A stretch of DNA of 64,000 nt, from the NCBI RefSeq assembly GCF_000340375.1, contig NZ_KB446649.1, forward strand, positions 214,397 to 278,396. Reading direction: 5' to 3'. Each line of letters starts with the position of its first letter. Position 1 is the first letter of the stretch. The translations under genes and the position numbers were made by a program. The notes under the pieces were generated by a model. That model made no database searches. It was given only the letters and a program-made list of their open reading frames with translations, and was not told the DNA's origin. Shown piece after piece: positions 26,788-35,852 of the stretch. Origin of the DNA: Eggerthia catenaformis OT 569 = DSM 20559. Its GTDB lineage: Bacteria > Bacillota_I > Bacilli_A > Erysipelotrichales > Coprobacillaceae.

Positions 26788-27411
26788 ATGAATATAAAGA
26801 AGATACTAAAAAAGATCGGTTCCTTTATTAAATCTATCGGTATTAAAGGCATTATTGTGATTGCATTGGTTTTTATTTTAAGTATAGGAGCAATAGGTAT
26901 TAAGAAAGTTTTCTTTACTGATTCAAAATCAACAAAATTAGGTTTTGAAAACATTGGTGAATTAGCTACTCAGTCAGCTTATGTAACAACTGTTGATGTC
27001 GCTGATAAAACTGTTGATCTTTTTGGAATAACAATACCTTTCACTCAAACAAAATATATTTACAGTTATGATACAATTATTAAAGCGGGATTTGATTTTA
27101 AAAATATTGTTTGTTCAGTTAGTGAAAATAATAAAGAAATTAAAGTAACTATTCCTAAAGCCAAAGTACTAAGTATTGAGGTAAAGGAAGATTCACTTAA
27201 AATTTATCATGAGCAGAACGGTATTTTTACTCGTATTCGTCTTAAAGAAAATAATATAGCTTTCAAAAATATGAAAAAAAGAGCACAGAAAGATGCAATC
27301 GCAAATGGATTATTAAAGAATGCGCAAGAAAATGCTAAGCCTGTTATTCAAGGATTTATTGGAAAACTATATAATCTTAAAGAATATAAAATTAAATATA
27401 TTACAAAGTAA
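26788..27411 (+). CDS. DUF4230 membrane-anchored protein
   Basis: A 207-residue protein with an N-terminal membrane helix (IKGIIVIALVFILSIGAIGI) and an extracellular domain of the DUF4230 type: FENIGELATQSAYVTTVDVA, then IKAGFDFKNIVCSVSENNKEIKVTIPKAKVL. The tail contains the family's helical KKRAQKDAIANGLLKNAQENAK region. Function unknown. ATG 26788 is preceded by AAGGGGGAT; the upstream open frame overlaps the divergent YgjP-like gene and lacks a site. Confidence 0.85.
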   Translation: MNIKKILKKIGSFIKSIGIKGIIVIALVFILSIGAIGIKKVFFTDSKSTKLGFENIGELATQSAYVTTVDVADKTVDLFGITIPFTQTKYIYSYDTIIKAGFDFKNIVCSVSENNKEIKVTIPKAKVLSIEVKEDSLKIYHEQNGIFTRIRLKENNIAFKNMKKRAQKDAIANGLLKNAQENAKPVIQGFIGKLYNLKEYKIKYITK

Positions 27412-27440
27412 GAGTCATATCACCATGGTATGACTCTTAC
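27408..27440 (+). terminator. Terminator after the DUF4230 gene
   Basis: Stem GTAAGAGTCATA/TATGACTCTTAC around a CCATGG-containing loop, followed by TTTAT. It overlaps the stop codon. Confidence 0.75.
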
Positions 27441-27499
27441 TTTATAAATAATTTTTATGATTCTGCTGAATTAATATCTACACTCTTATAAAAACATTA

Positions 27500-27695
27500 C
27501 TTCTGTGATAAAGATCCTCTTCGATTGTTTCAGCAATACTGCCATCTTTAAATATGGGGATTCTTTGAATCTAAATTGTCTGTAGGTTCATCATTGAGTA
27601 TGTGCTATTGTAATAGCTATTCTCTGTCTTTGTCCTCCTGAACACTCATCAAGATATTTCTCTAATAGACTCTCTTCCGGCATTCTATTTTAGTA
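27500..27695 (-). pseudogene. Remnant of an ABC-transporter ATPase
   Basis: Minus-strand fragments carry the ABC signature (LEKYLDECSGGQRQRIAITI, 27680-27605) and, in a shifted frame, the Walker B/D-loop end EPTDNLDSK (27597-27565), then FKDGSIAETIEEDLYH-like sequence. Stops and deletions separate them and the Walker A half is missing. The sequence resembles LolD/MacB-type ATPases of lipoprotein or peptide exporters. No partner permease is nearby. Confidence 0.7.
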
Positions 27696-27722
27696 AATTC
27701 TGTTCTTTATACTGAGAAATAA

Positions 27723-27747
27723 AAAAACCGAAGATTAATCTTCAGTT
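27723..27747 (-). terminator. Terminator of the infC-rpmI-rplT operon
   Basis: Stem AACTGAAG/CTTCGGTT on the minus strand (with one G-U pair) and a following U-run (27727-27721), 3 bases after the rplT stop. Confidence 0.75.
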
Positions 27748-27749
27748 GT

Positions 27750-28106
27750 TTATTTTAAAGCATCTTTAGCTTTATTACAGATTGCCGTAAATCCTTCAGG
27801 ATCGGCAATTGCGATTTCTGATAGCATTTTTCTATTGATTTCAACATTAGCAAGCTTTAAGCCATGCATTAATACTGAGTAAGATAAATCGTTCATTCTT
27901 GCTGCCGCATTGATACGGGCAATCCATAATCTTCTCATTTCTCTCTTTAAATTTCTTCTGTCTCTGTATGCATATTTTAATGAATGCATGACCTGTTCAT
28001 GAGCAGTTCTATATAATGCATGTTTGCTTCCAAAATAACCTTTAGCAAGCTTTAATATTTTCTTTCTTCTGCGTCTTGTAGTATATCCGCCTTTTACTCT
28101 AGCCAT
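27750..28106 (-). CDS. rplT: 50S ribosomal protein L20
   Basis: A 118-residue, very basic protein ([40 protein letters not shown]) required for early 50S assembly; in Firmicutes it also represses its own operon through the leader RNA. Standard length. Last gene of infC-rpmI-rplT. Confidence 0.98.
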   Translation of the reverse strand: MARVKGGYTTRRRRKKILKLAKGYFGSKHALYRTAHEQVMHSLKYAYRDRRNLKREMRRLWIARINAAARMNDLSYSVLMHGLKLANVEINRKMLSEIAIADPEGFTAICNKAKDALK

Positions 28107-28118
28107 TTTTGCTCCTCC

Positions 28119-28313
28119 TTACTTACCTAAACGAGTTTTAATTCTCTTCATATCTGATGGATGCACCAGTGCAGCTTTTGCTAAGTGCTTTTTCTGTTTA
28201 TGAGTCTTATTGTGAGATAAGTGTGAAACATAAGCATGACCACGTTTGAACTTACCGCTACCTGTCTTTTTTAAACGTTTCTTAAGACCACTGTGTGTTT
28301 TCATTTTTGGCAT
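28119..28313 (-). CDS. rpmI: 50S ribosomal protein L35
   Basis: A 64-residue basic protein with the family N-terminus [20 protein letters not shown] and [20 protein letters not shown]. Twelve bases separate it from rplT and from infC. Confidence 0.97.
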   Translation of the reverse strand: MPKMKTHSGLKKRLKKTGSGKFKRGHAYVSHLSHNKTHKQKKHLAKAALVHPSDMKRIKTRLGK

Positions 28314-28325
28314 ATATATATCCTC

Positions 28326-28865
28326 CTACTTTTTCTTTGGAGCCAGAATAGCAATCAGCATTCTGCCTTCCATTTTTGCTGGCTTTTCAACATTACAGTA
28401 TTCCTCACATTCAGCAACAAAATCATCAAGAATCTTTTGCCCAATATCAATGTGAGCCAACTGACGTCCTCTAAATCTAACAACAACTTTAACCTTGCTT
28501 CCATCCTCCAGCCACTTAATAGTTCTCTTTAATTTTACATTTTTGTCATGAACATCAATAGTAGGCGAAAGTTGTGTTTCTTTTAAAGAAACAGCCTTAG
28601 AATTCTTTTTCTGTTCTCTTATTTTCTTCTGCTGTTCAAAGCGATATTTTCCATAATCCATAATTCTACAAACAGGCGGTTTAGCTTTAGGTGCGACACA
28701 CACTAAATCTAAATCCTGATCATAAGCCTTATTGATTCCTTCATTTCTGTTCATAACACCTAACTGATTCCCATTAGAATCAATAACTAACACTTCTTTA
28801 AAGCGAATATTTTCATTGATTGGGTCTTCTGCTTTCTTAGGTTTTGTTCTGTCAAATTTTCTGAT
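28326..28865 (-). CDS. infC: Translation initiation factor IF-3, with a probable AUC start
   Basis: A 179-residue IF3 with N-domain (NENIRFKEVLVIDSNGNQLG), linker and C-domain (GSKVKVVVRFRGRQLAHIDI). The best ribosome site, GGAGGTG (28878-28872), sits 8 bases before an ATC at 28865, giving (f)M-RKFDRTKPKKAEDPINENIR. The ATG further upstream (28880) overlaps that site and has none of its own. AUU/AUC/AUA initiation is a known infC trait by which IF3 limits its own translation. First gene of the infC-rpmI-rplT operon. Confidence 0.93.
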   Translation of the reverse strand: MRKFDRTKPKKAEDPINENIRFKEVLVIDSNGNQLGVMNRNEGINKAYDQDLDLVCVAPKAKPPVCRIMDYGKYRFEQQKKIREQKKNSKAVSLKETQLSPTIDVHDKNVKLKRTIKWLEDGSKVKVVVRFRGRQLAHIDIGQKILDDFVAECEEYCNVEKPAKMEGRMLIAILAPKKK

Positions 28866-28891
28866 AAAAGCCACCTCCATACTTATCAAAT

Positions 28892-29030
28892 AAAAAGCGG
28901 ATACATAATGTACCCACTTATCCTCAAGAGTTTCTCTCTTAGTGACATTTGCCCATCGACTTCATCAATCGGGCGAGAAGGGGTACTTCTTCTTTCCACT
29001 ATATTTATTTACTTGTTTAACTTATACCAA
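28892..29030 (-). promoter_or_regulatory. L20-type ribosomal leader with terminator
   Basis: The roughly 140-nt leader before infC contains several hairpins, including a C/G-rich CCCTTCTCGCCCGATTGATG region. It ends in a 10-bp stem AGTGGGTACA/TGTATCCGCT (28919-28910 with 28905-28896) followed by UUUUU (28895-28892). This matches the layout of the Firmicutes infC operon leader, where L20 binding stabilises a premature terminator. A promoter-like TTGACT...TATAAG (29048-29020, short spacer) precedes it. Confidence 0.7.
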
Positions 29031-29054
29031 ATAATTTATAAAGTCAAGCTATTT

Positions 29055-29870
29055 CTATTTAAATTTCTTAAAAGATTCAGGAACAGGAGCATAGAATTCC
29101 ATTTTCTGATGAGTAAAAGGATGAACAAAGCCAAATCTGTCAGCATGTAAAGCTAATCGTTTGATTGGATTTGACTTTGCTCCATATTTCTTATCACCGG
29201 CAACAGGATGTCCTATTGAAGACATATGTACACGAATCTGATTCTTTCTTCCTGTCTTTAACTGAAGATGGATATAAGAATAGCTTTTATTATAGCTTAA
29301 TGATTTATATAAAGTTATAGCTTTTTTTCCTTCTTTTGAGATATAAACTGTTTGTCCTTTATTTTCCAAAAGACTCTTATCAATCTTCCCTTCTTCTTTA
29401 AGTAAGCCTTCCACTATTGCTATATAGCTTCTTGTTGTAACATAATCATTCCAGTGAGATGTTAATTCTTCATAAAGTTTCTTGTTTTTTATAAACATCA
29501 GCACACCGCTCGTTTCCTTATCTAACCGATGTACAAGATAAACTGTTTCATGTTTTTTACTTAAATAGTCTTTTGCATACATAAATGCTGTTTTATCATG
29601 TACATGAGCAGTTCTCTCACTTAATAAGCCACTAGGCTTATTAATCACAAGTATGTCTTTATCTTCATATATAATATCTAAAGATGACTCTTTATTCTTT
29701 ATAATAGTAAGTGTATCATCCATAGCAACAGCTGTATTAAATACAGCCGGATTCCCGTTCACAAGAACCTGTCGGTATTTTAATAAAGCTTTTGCCTTTG
29801 TTTTATTATATCCCAATATCATTAAATAATTAAGTACATTGGTGTTTTCTTTTACTTTATAGGTATTCAT
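29055..29870 (-). CDS. RluD/RluA-family pseudouridine synthase
   Basis: A 271-residue enzyme converting uridine to pseudouridine in rRNA or tRNA. N-terminal S4 RNA-binding domain (NVLNYLMILGYNKTKAKALL), then the catalytic motif YLVHRLDKETSGVLMF with the essential Asp, and TGRKNQIRVHMSSIGHPVAG. The S4-plus-RluA layout fits RluD-like 23S enzymes; the site is not predictable. It overlaps the end of the glycerate kinase gene. Confidence 0.92.
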   Translation of the reverse strand: MNTYKVKENTNVLNYLMILGYNKTKAKALLKYRQVLVNGNPAVFNTAVAMDDTLTIIKNKESSLDIIYEDKDILVINKPSGLLSERTAHVHDKTAFMYAKDYLSKKHETVYLVHRLDKETSGVLMFIKNKKLYEELTSHWNDYVTTRSYIAIVEGLLKEEGKIDKSLLENKGQTVYISKEGKKAITLYKSLSYNKSYSYIHLQLKTGRKNQIRVHMSSIGHPVAGDKKYGAKSNPIKRLALHADRFGFVHPFTHQKMEFYAPVPESFKKFK

Positions 29871-30951
29871 CACAATATCTTTTAACCTCTAAATAGAGGT
29901 TATCCTTTCCTTTCTTTAGCAATTCCTTTAAAGGAAGATCTTCATGATTAATACAATAAACATTCTCAAATCCGGCTTTTAAAAGAAGTTCTTTATCCTC
30001 TACTCTACCGCTAAAAGCAATCACTTTCTTATGATATTTTTTAGCAAGCTGTAAAACACCAAAAGGTGTTTTGCCTTGTAGAGTCTGCCGATCCATTTTT
30101 CCTTCTCCGGTAAAGATAATATCTGCCTCTTTAATAGCTTCTTCCAGACAAGTATAGGAAGCTACCATATCAAAGCCTGATTTTAATTGACCATTTAAAT
30201 AAGAGACTATCGCAAAGCCTAATCCTCCGGCAGCTCCCGCTCCAGGATAAGCACGATTATCTTTATTTAAAATATAAGCAGTCTTATCAGCATAATGACT
30301 CATTCCTTTATCTACTTCTTGAAGATCTTCTTTTTTTATTTTCTTTTGAGGTCCAAAAATATATGTAGCTCCTTCTATTCCGGTTAAAGGATTTGTTACA
30401 TCACATGCTGCTATAAAGTGACAGTCCTTAAGAAGATATTCAGAAAGATCAATTTCATCAATATCTTTAAGCGAACGAGCTGTCGGGATCATAAGATGCT
30501 TCTCTTTATTATAAAAACGAATACCTAAAGCTGAAAGCATGCCTGCTCCACCATCATTAGTCGATGATCCACCTAAAGTAATCATAAAGTTTCTAACTTG
30601 ATGATTATATGCATAGAGAATCATTTCTCCTACTCCATAGGTTGTTGTTAAAAGAGCATTTTTCTTTTCTTCTGTTAATAAATCAAGACCGCATGCCTGA
30701 GCTGATTCAATGATTGCCAGATCATTACAGATAGACAGTCTTGCTGATGTTTTTTCAAATAACGGACCTGTTACTTCTACCGTATGAATATTACCTTTCA
30801 AATAATCATTAACAGCATCCATAGTTCCTTCTCCCCCATCAGCTAATGCTTTAATAATAACTGTATGACAAGATGCTTTCTTAACAGCTTCTCCTGCTTC
30901 TATTGCACTCATACTTTCTTTAAATGAGTCAAATGCTGCTAGTATTTTCAT
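29857..30951 (-). CDS. glxK: Glycerate kinase (GlxK type)
   Basis: A 364-residue type II glycerate kinase that phosphorylates D-glycerate. MKILAAFDSFKESMSAIEAG, ALADGGEGTMDAV, MITLGGSSTNDGGAGMLSALG, GAAGGLGFA and FTGEGKMDRQTLQGKTPFGV are the family blocks. Full length. No glyoxylate or glucarate genes are next to it, so the pathway role cannot be told from context. Confidence 0.94.
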   Translation of the reverse strand: MKILAAFDSFKESMSAIEAGEAVKKASCHTVIIKALADGGEGTMDAVNDYLKGNIHTVEVTGPLFEKTSARLSICNDLAIIESAQACGLDLLTEEKKNALLTTTYGVGEMILYAYNHQVRNFMITLGGSSTNDGGAGMLSALGIRFYNKEKHLMIPTARSLKDIDEIDLSEYLLKDCHFIAACDVTNPLTGIEGATYIFGPQKKIKKEDLQEVDKGMSHYADKTAYILNKDNRAYPGAGAAGGLGFAIVSYLNGQLKSGFDMVASYTCLEEAIKEADIIFTGEGKMDRQTLQGKTPFGVLQLAKKYHKKVIAFSGRVEDKELLLKAGFENVYCINHEDLPLKELLKKGKDNLYLEVKRYCDEYL

Positions 30952-30993
30952 AGTATCACCCTATTTTATATTATCATAATTTAAGCAAAATAA

Positions 30994-31017
30994 AAACGAA
31001 CCTATACAGATTCGTTT
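30994..31017 (-). terminator. Terminator after the PAP2 gene
   Basis: Stem AAACGAA/TTCGTTT on the minus strand overlapping the PAP2 stop, followed by UUUUAUUUU. Confidence 0.6.
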
Positions 31018-31634
31018 CGTTTCAAAAAATAGAACTCTTTCTTATAAACAATCACATACATAATATATGCCAGAATCAAAGCAGATAACACATCTATAAT
31101 ACCGTGCTGCTTTACAAAAACAGTTGAGATAGTAATCATTATTCCTAAAAACAATGAACCTACTCTTTCGTAAACAGGCAGTGTTTTAACAGAATAAATA
31201 GCAATTGCCATGCCAATAGAATTATAAACATGAATACTAGGAAGAACATTAGTAGGTGTATCTGCCATATAAATAAGAGATACCAGATATTCAGAAATAT
31301 TCTTAGGATGAACCAAGACAGGTCTAATACTTAATCCATTAGGATAAACAGCACTGACTAAAACAAATAGAGTCATTCCTGTATATAAGAAAGTAATCAT
31401 TTTGAGATAGTCTTCTTTATAATCGAAGAAGAGTCTTACAAAAGTATAGAAGATAAATGGGAACCAAAGATAATAAAAATAAATAAAATGAGAAATAAAG
31501 GGAACATGTCTATCAAATGATGTTGTAAGATCATGAACAACAGTTCCGGTCAATCTTTCTATTAAGAAAAAACCTAATAGATAAACAACAAAATATAGTA
31601 ATGTCCACCAGTATTTTAAATGATATTTTCTCAT
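31002..31634 (-). CDS. PAP2-family membrane phosphatase
   Basis: A 210-residue protein with about six membrane helices. The PAP2 active-site parts are LPSIHVYNSIGMAIA (motif with the catalytic-type His) and KQHGIIDVLSALILAY (second His and Asp). It probably removes phosphate from a lipid-linked or inositol phosphate substrate; the first KxxxxxxRP motif is weak. It overlaps prfC by 4 bases (ATGA), so they are cotranscribed. Confidence 0.85.
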   Translation of the reverse strand: MRKYHLKYWWTLLYFVVYLLGFFLIERLTGTVVHDLTTSFDRHVPFISHFIYFYYLWFPFIFYTFVRLFFDYKEDYLKMITFLYTGMTLFVLVSAVYPNGLSIRPVLVHPKNISEYLVSLIYMADTPTNVLPSIHVYNSIGMAIAIYSVKTLPVYERVGSLFLGIMITISTVFVKQHGIIDVLSALILAYIMYVIVYKKEFYFLKRNESV

Positions 31635-33226
31635 GATATGTTTTTTGAAAACTCCGTAAGTATAAGTTCCTTATTTTTATCTTCTGCCCAGTTAATTCCC
31701 CATTGATTACTAAATAATAATAAACTTCTTCCTCTTAAGTCTTCAACAATTTTAGTATCAGAAGAGAGATTTAATGCTTTCAAATTTAATCCTTCATTTT
31801 CTATCCATCTAACATACTGATAAGAAAGCGGTGTATTTACAATTTCAACATTATATTCATTTAATAAACGATAAGCTAATACTTCAAACTGTAAAACCCC
31901 TACAACACCTACATAAATCTGTTCCATTCCTCCACCCATATCAGTAAAGATCTGAATAGCTCCCTCTTGAGCAATTTGAGTTACTCCCTTAACAAATTGC
32001 TTTCTTTTCATTGTATCTTTATTTCTGATTGATGCAAAATGTTCAGGAGCAAATGTAGGAATACCTTCAAACTTAAATTTCTTTGATGGTACTGTTAATG
32101 TATCACCGATAGAGAATATACCCGGATCAAAAATTCCAATAATATCCCCTGAATAAGCTTCTTTAATTTCTTCTCTGTCATCAGCTAAAAGCTGTTTGGA
32201 CTGATTCAGCTTAATCTTCTTATTCCCTTGCATATGGAAGACTTCCATACCTTTTTCAAAGGTTCCTGATGTAATTCTCATAAAAGCCATTCTATCACGA
32301 TGTCTTGAATTCATATTTGCCTGAATCTTAAAAACAAATGCGCTGAAATCTTCTGATAAAGGATCTATTTCACCAATATCACTCATTCGAGGAGATGGCG
32401 GCATAGAAAAATCTAAGAAATGCTGAAGAAATGGTTCTACACCAAAATTAGTAAGAGCTGACCCAAAACAGACAGGAGACTGCTCTCCTCTTCTAATCTT
32501 ATTTAAATCAAATTCAGCTCCTGCTCCATCTAATAAATCAACATCATCCATCAGTATTTCATACTGATTATCTTCTAGTAGCTCTTTAATTGATGGATCA
32601 GTAATATCTCTAATATCTTCTTTTACTTCTCGCCGATATCCATCAACAGCACTAAAACAGATAACCTGTTTATTTTTTCTTTCATAAACACCTTTAAATT
32701 GTTTACCACTGCCAATAGGCCAGTTGACAGCACATGTTTCTACTCCCAGCTCTGCTTCTATTTCCTCCATTAGTTCATAAGGATCTTTCGCTTCTCTATC
32801 CAATTTATTAATAAAAGTAAAAATAGGAATATGTCTCATTGCACAGACCTTAAACAACTTTCTGGTCTGATCTTCGACACCCTTGGAAGCATCAATCACC
32901 ATCACAGCTGAATCAGCTGCCATCAAAGTACGATAAGTGTCTTCTGAGAAATCCTGATGACCCGGTGTATCTAAGATATTAATGCAATAATTATGATAAT
33001 TAAACTGTAATACAGAACTGGTAACAGAAATACCTCTCTGTTTTTCAATTTCCATCCAGTCCGATACAGCATGACGCATATTCTGTTTGCCCTTAACCAT
33101 TCCAGCTTCAGCAATAGCTCCGCCATATAATAAAAACTTTTCAGTCAATGTCGTTTTACCGGCATCAGGATGAGAAATAATCGCAAATGTACGTCTTTTT
33201 TTTACTTTATCTGTGAATTCTGACAT
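31631..33226 (-). CDS. prfC: Peptide chain release factor 3
   Basis: A 531-residue GTPase that recycles RF1/RF2 from the ribosome. G1 SHPDAGKTTLTEKFL, G3 LDTPGHQDFSEDTYR and G4 INKLDREAKDP are intact; domain II and the C-terminal domain follow. ATG 33226, with GGAGG 5 bases upstream, gives the usual RF3 length; the frame extends 14 codons further without support. Confidence 0.96.
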   Translation of the reverse strand: MSEFTDKVKKRRTFAIISHPDAGKTTLTEKFLLYGGAIAEAGMVKGKQNMRHAVSDWMEIEKQRGISVTSSVLQFNYHNYCINILDTPGHQDFSEDTYRTLMAADSAVMVIDASKGVEDQTRKLFKVCAMRHIPIFTFINKLDREAKDPYELMEEIEAELGVETCAVNWPIGSGKQFKGVYERKNKQVICFSAVDGYRREVKEDIRDITDPSIKELLEDNQYEILMDDVDLLDGAGAEFDLNKIRRGEQSPVCFGSALTNFGVEPFLQHFLDFSMPPSPRMSDIGEIDPLSEDFSAFVFKIQANMNSRHRDRMAFMRITSGTFEKGMEVFHMQGNKKIKLNQSKQLLADDREEIKEAYSGDIIGIFDPGIFSIGDTLTVPSKKFKFEGIPTFAPEHFASIRNKDTMKRKQFVKGVTQIAQEGAIQIFTDMGGGMEQIYVGVVGVLQFEVLAYRLLNEYNVEIVNTPLSYQYVRWIENEGLNLKALNLSSDTKIVEDLRGRSLLLFSNQWGINWAEDKNKELILTEFSKNIS

Positions 33227-33306
33227 AGTAACCTCCAGCTTTGTCAATTCTAAAGAATAAATATTCATTTGTCAATTTAGTAAATAGAATAATTTTACTA
33301 ACATCA

Positions 33307-34524
33307 TTAAAAAGCAAAATCACCATTCACAAAGATATCAACGCATTCTCCTTGAACAGTTTTTCCTTTAATAGATAAATCCTCTGTTCCAATCATAAAA
33401 TCTACATGTGTTAAAGAATCATTAATACCCTGTTCTTTTAGCTTTTCCTTATTCATTGATAAACCATCTTTAATACATTCACTAAATCCTTTACCGATAG
33501 CTAAATGACAGGCAGCATTTTCATCATACAATGTATTATAGAATAAAATATTCATATCACTGATAGGAGAATGATAAGGTACCAAAGCTATCTCTCCTAA
33601 ATAATGTGATCCTTCATCTGTCTCAATAATACTTTTTAAGACTTCTTTCCCTTCTTTAGCATCATAGTTAATAATCTTTCCATCCTTTAATTCAATAAAG
33701 AAATCTTTAACCAATGTTCCATGATAGTTAAGAGGCTTAGAAGCATAAGCAATTCCATTAGCTTTCTTATAATTAGGAGATGTAAAGATTTCCTCAGTAG
33801 GAATATTTGGAAAAGAATAGATACCATCAGCTGTATAGCTTCCTCCTCCGGCAAATAAATAACCCGAATTCATTCCTATCTCCAATGAAGTACCTAAAGA
33901 ATTCTGATAATATAATGTCTCTAACTGCAAACTGTTAAGATAATTGATTCTTTCAGTAAATGACTGTCTATGTATTTCCCATGCTGATAAAGGATCATCC
34001 TGATCTACTTTACAGGCATGATAAATAGCTTGCCACAGTGCTTCTAATGCTTCTTGATCACTCATTTCAGGAAAGACCTTATTTGCCCATTCAATTGAAG
34101 ATGCTCCCACAATACACCACCGATCAATCATCATATCTAAATGATCATAGAATAGCTTGCATGCTTGATGCATGGCGATAGAATGGGTACTTATTTTTAA
34201 TGGATCAATCTCTTTAAACAAATCAGGATTCTCTGATGTGACCATAATAACAGCGGCATTCTTTTTAGCATATTCATTCCTTAAGTCCGATAAATATAAA
34301 GGTACTTCTTTAAAATATTCTCTCTCATTATGCTCATATCTTAATAAAGAAATCTTATCATCAGTATAATAAGGAATAACATCTTTTGCTCCTATCTGAT
34401 ATGCTTCTTTAGCAATTGCTTTTACAAGCCGATGATTACAGACATCACCGGTAACGACAAGTATCTGATCTTTTTGAAGATTAACACCTTTTCTCACTAT
34501 TAGTCCGGCATATTTCTCTAACAT
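33307..34524 (-). CDS. M29-family aminopeptidase (AmpS/PepS type)
   Basis: A 405-residue metallo-aminopeptidase of family M29. Conserved blocks: LIVRKGVNLQKDQILVVTGD, the region GSYTADGIYSFPNIPTEEIFTSP, DEGSHYLGEIALVPYHSPIS with metal-binding Glu, and HLAIGKGFSEC with His. ATG 34524 has AAGGAAGG 8 bases upstream; an earlier ATG at 34545 has none. It would release N-terminal residues from peptides in the cytosol. Confidence 0.92.
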   Translation of the reverse strand: MLEKYAGLIVRKGVNLQKDQILVVTGDVCNHRLVKAIAKEAYQIGAKDVIPYYTDDKISLLRYEHNEREYFKEVPLYLSDLRNEYAKKNAAVIMVTSENPDLFKEIDPLKISTHSIAMHQACKLFYDHLDMMIDRWCIVGASSIEWANKVFPEMSDQEALEALWQAIYHACKVDQDDPLSAWEIHRQSFTERINYLNSLQLETLYYQNSLGTSLEIGMNSGYLFAGGGSYTADGIYSFPNIPTEEIFTSPNYKKANGIAYASKPLNYHGTLVKDFFIELKDGKIINYDAKEGKEVLKSIIETDEGSHYLGEIALVPYHSPISDMNILFYNTLYDENAACHLAIGKGFSECIKDGLSMNKEKLKEQGINDSLTHVDFMIGTEDLSIKGKTVQGECVDIFVNGDFAF

Positions 34525-34590
34525 TTGATTATCCTTCCTTTTCATTTTTTATTAAGATCTTTCTTATTTTCAAAGTAAATATCCTGTATT

Positions 34591-34654
34591 TATTCTGTGT
34601 CATACTTTTCATGACTTAAGCCCTTTTTATACAGAATATATTTCACATCTATTG
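34591..34654 (+). repeat. 64-bp direct repeat, copy 1
   Basis: Begins TATTCTGTGTCATACTTTTC and ends TTTCACATCTATTG. It matches copy 2 (35853-35917) except for one C/T change and one extra A. Internally TATTCTGT and ACAGAATA form an imperfect inverted repeat. Confidence 0.85.
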
Positions 34655-34813
34655 TAAAGCTACAAATTTTTTATTTTAATTATTTTAAATATTATATTAT
34701 TCAAATAAAAAATAATATATAATAATTCTAAAGATAGTTATTTGATAAAGGGGATGGTTGTAATGTGGAGTTAAAAGCATTGGATAACTAATATTATATT
34801 TGAGGTGATGCAC

Positions 34814-35029
34814 ATGATTAAGAAGAAACGTTTGATTTTTTCAATTATTATCTTAATATTATTCTTAATAATGATTTTCTACCGTTTTTATTATGAAGCT
34901 CATTATATGTATTTAATGAATACTATATACCATAACTTATGGATATTTGTAACAAAGATTGGACAGTATATCTTATTCATTATTTTGTGGATTTATAATT
35001 TAATAATAATTTTTGACAAAAATAAGTAG
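34814..35029 (+). CDS. Small two-helix membrane protein
   Basis: A 71-residue protein of unknown function. A positive N-terminus (MIKKKR) precedes a hydrophobic helix (LIFSIIILILFLIMIFY), a short loop rich in Tyr/His and a second helix (YILFIILWIYNLIIIF) ending DKNK. GAGG lies 8 bases before ATG 34814; the frame opens at a GTG 3 codons earlier. Eleven bases separate it from the secreted protein gene at 35041, so they are an operon; the pair lies between the two 64-bp repeats. Very AT-rich. Confidence 0.65.
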   Translation: MIKKKRLIFSIIILILFLIMIFYRFYYEAHYMYLMNTIYHNLWIFVTKIGQYILFIILWIYNLIIIFDKNK

Positions 35030-35040
35030 GAGAAGATATT

Positions 35041-35679
35041 ATGAAAAAAATATTTGCAGGATTTATTTCCTTCGCTTTATTCTTTTGCTTTATGATTGTT
35101 CCGGTTAATGCAGAAAATTATTCTAAGATATTATTGATCGTTATTACTGATCCGGATTCTAATAAAACATGGAATTTTAAGAAAGAAATAAGAAATACAG
35201 TTTTTAAGATTCCACAAGCAAGTAAGAGTGTTCTTGGTATAAAGTCTATAGAAAGAAACTCTGAAGCTACTGTCAGTTTAGCCAAATACTTGGAAAGCAC
35301 TTTTGATAAAAAAATAAAATCACGAAAAGAAGAAAATGGCTCAGCTACTATAGACAGTGATATAATAATTACTACAGGTCTAAGATGGTATTTAAAGGGA
35401 TCAGATGTGAAGATTACCCGTGTAACAGGTTCTGTCATAAACAAGGGATATTTTTATGCTGCTAACAAAAGGGTTAGCTGGGGGAATCCCGGTTCAGGTG
35501 AAGGTGGTATATTTTATCCTACAGTTTCAAGCTGGAGCAAATCTGTAAGTGATGATTACGGATTGTATATGTCATCTATGCCTCCATATTCAATACTAGA
35601 CGTGACTATATATGTTTCCGGCATGGGAGGTTCCAGAAAATTAAGTGTAACATTCAATTTAAATAGTATGTATACTTAA
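35041..35679 (+). CDS. Secreted protein of unknown function
   Basis: A 212-residue exported protein. Signal peptide MKKIFAGFISFALFFCFMIV ending PVNA, likely cleaved after residue 24. The mature part has no Cys and no motif I recognise; its last 90 residues are rich in Ser, Gly, Tyr and alternating hydrophobics (SWGNPGSGEGGIFYP, SILDVTIYVSGMGGSRKLSV), suggesting a beta-sandwich. GGAGAAG lies 5 bases before the ATG. It is cotranscribed with the small membrane protein; a terminator follows at 35705-35737. Confidence 0.7.
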   Translation: MKKIFAGFISFALFFCFMIVPVNAENYSKILLIVITDPDSNKTWNFKKEIRNTVFKIPQASKSVLGIKSIERNSEATVSLAKYLESTFDKKIKSRKEENGSATIDSDIIITTGLRWYLKGSDVKITRVTGSVINKGYFYAANKRVSWGNPGSGEGGIFYPTVSSWSKSVSDDYGLYMSSMPPYSILDVTIYVSGMGGSRKLSVTFNLNSMYT

Positions 35680-35702
35680 TTATATACGTTTGTAAATATC
35701 AA

Positions 35703-35738
35703 TCTGTTGCCGAAACAACCTTCGGCAACAGATTTCTT
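35703..35738 (+). terminator. Terminator after the secreted protein gene
   Basis: Perfect 12-bp stem TCTGTTGCCGAA/TTCGGCAACAGA with a short ACAACC loop, followed by TTTCTTTTT. Confidence 0.85.
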
Positions 35739-35852
35739 TTTCCAATAGACTGACTTTCCGAAAACAGGTAAGGAAATTTTTATATATTTACTCATCAAAT
35801 TTCTTTTTTTCTTCATGAATTTTTGTTTTCAGTTCATGAGGAAGAATATGCA

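Noticed and set aside
34763..34774. Three-codon ORF (MWS) after a GGGGATGG ribosome-like site upstream of the small membrane protein
   Set aside because: Too short to support as a leader peptide without conservation; the spacing could be chance in AT-rich DNA.
35680..35852. Minus-strand frame of about 56 codons starting MHILPHELKTKF
   Set aside because: It runs through the terminator stem of the secreted protein gene and part of the spacer, with no ribosome site.
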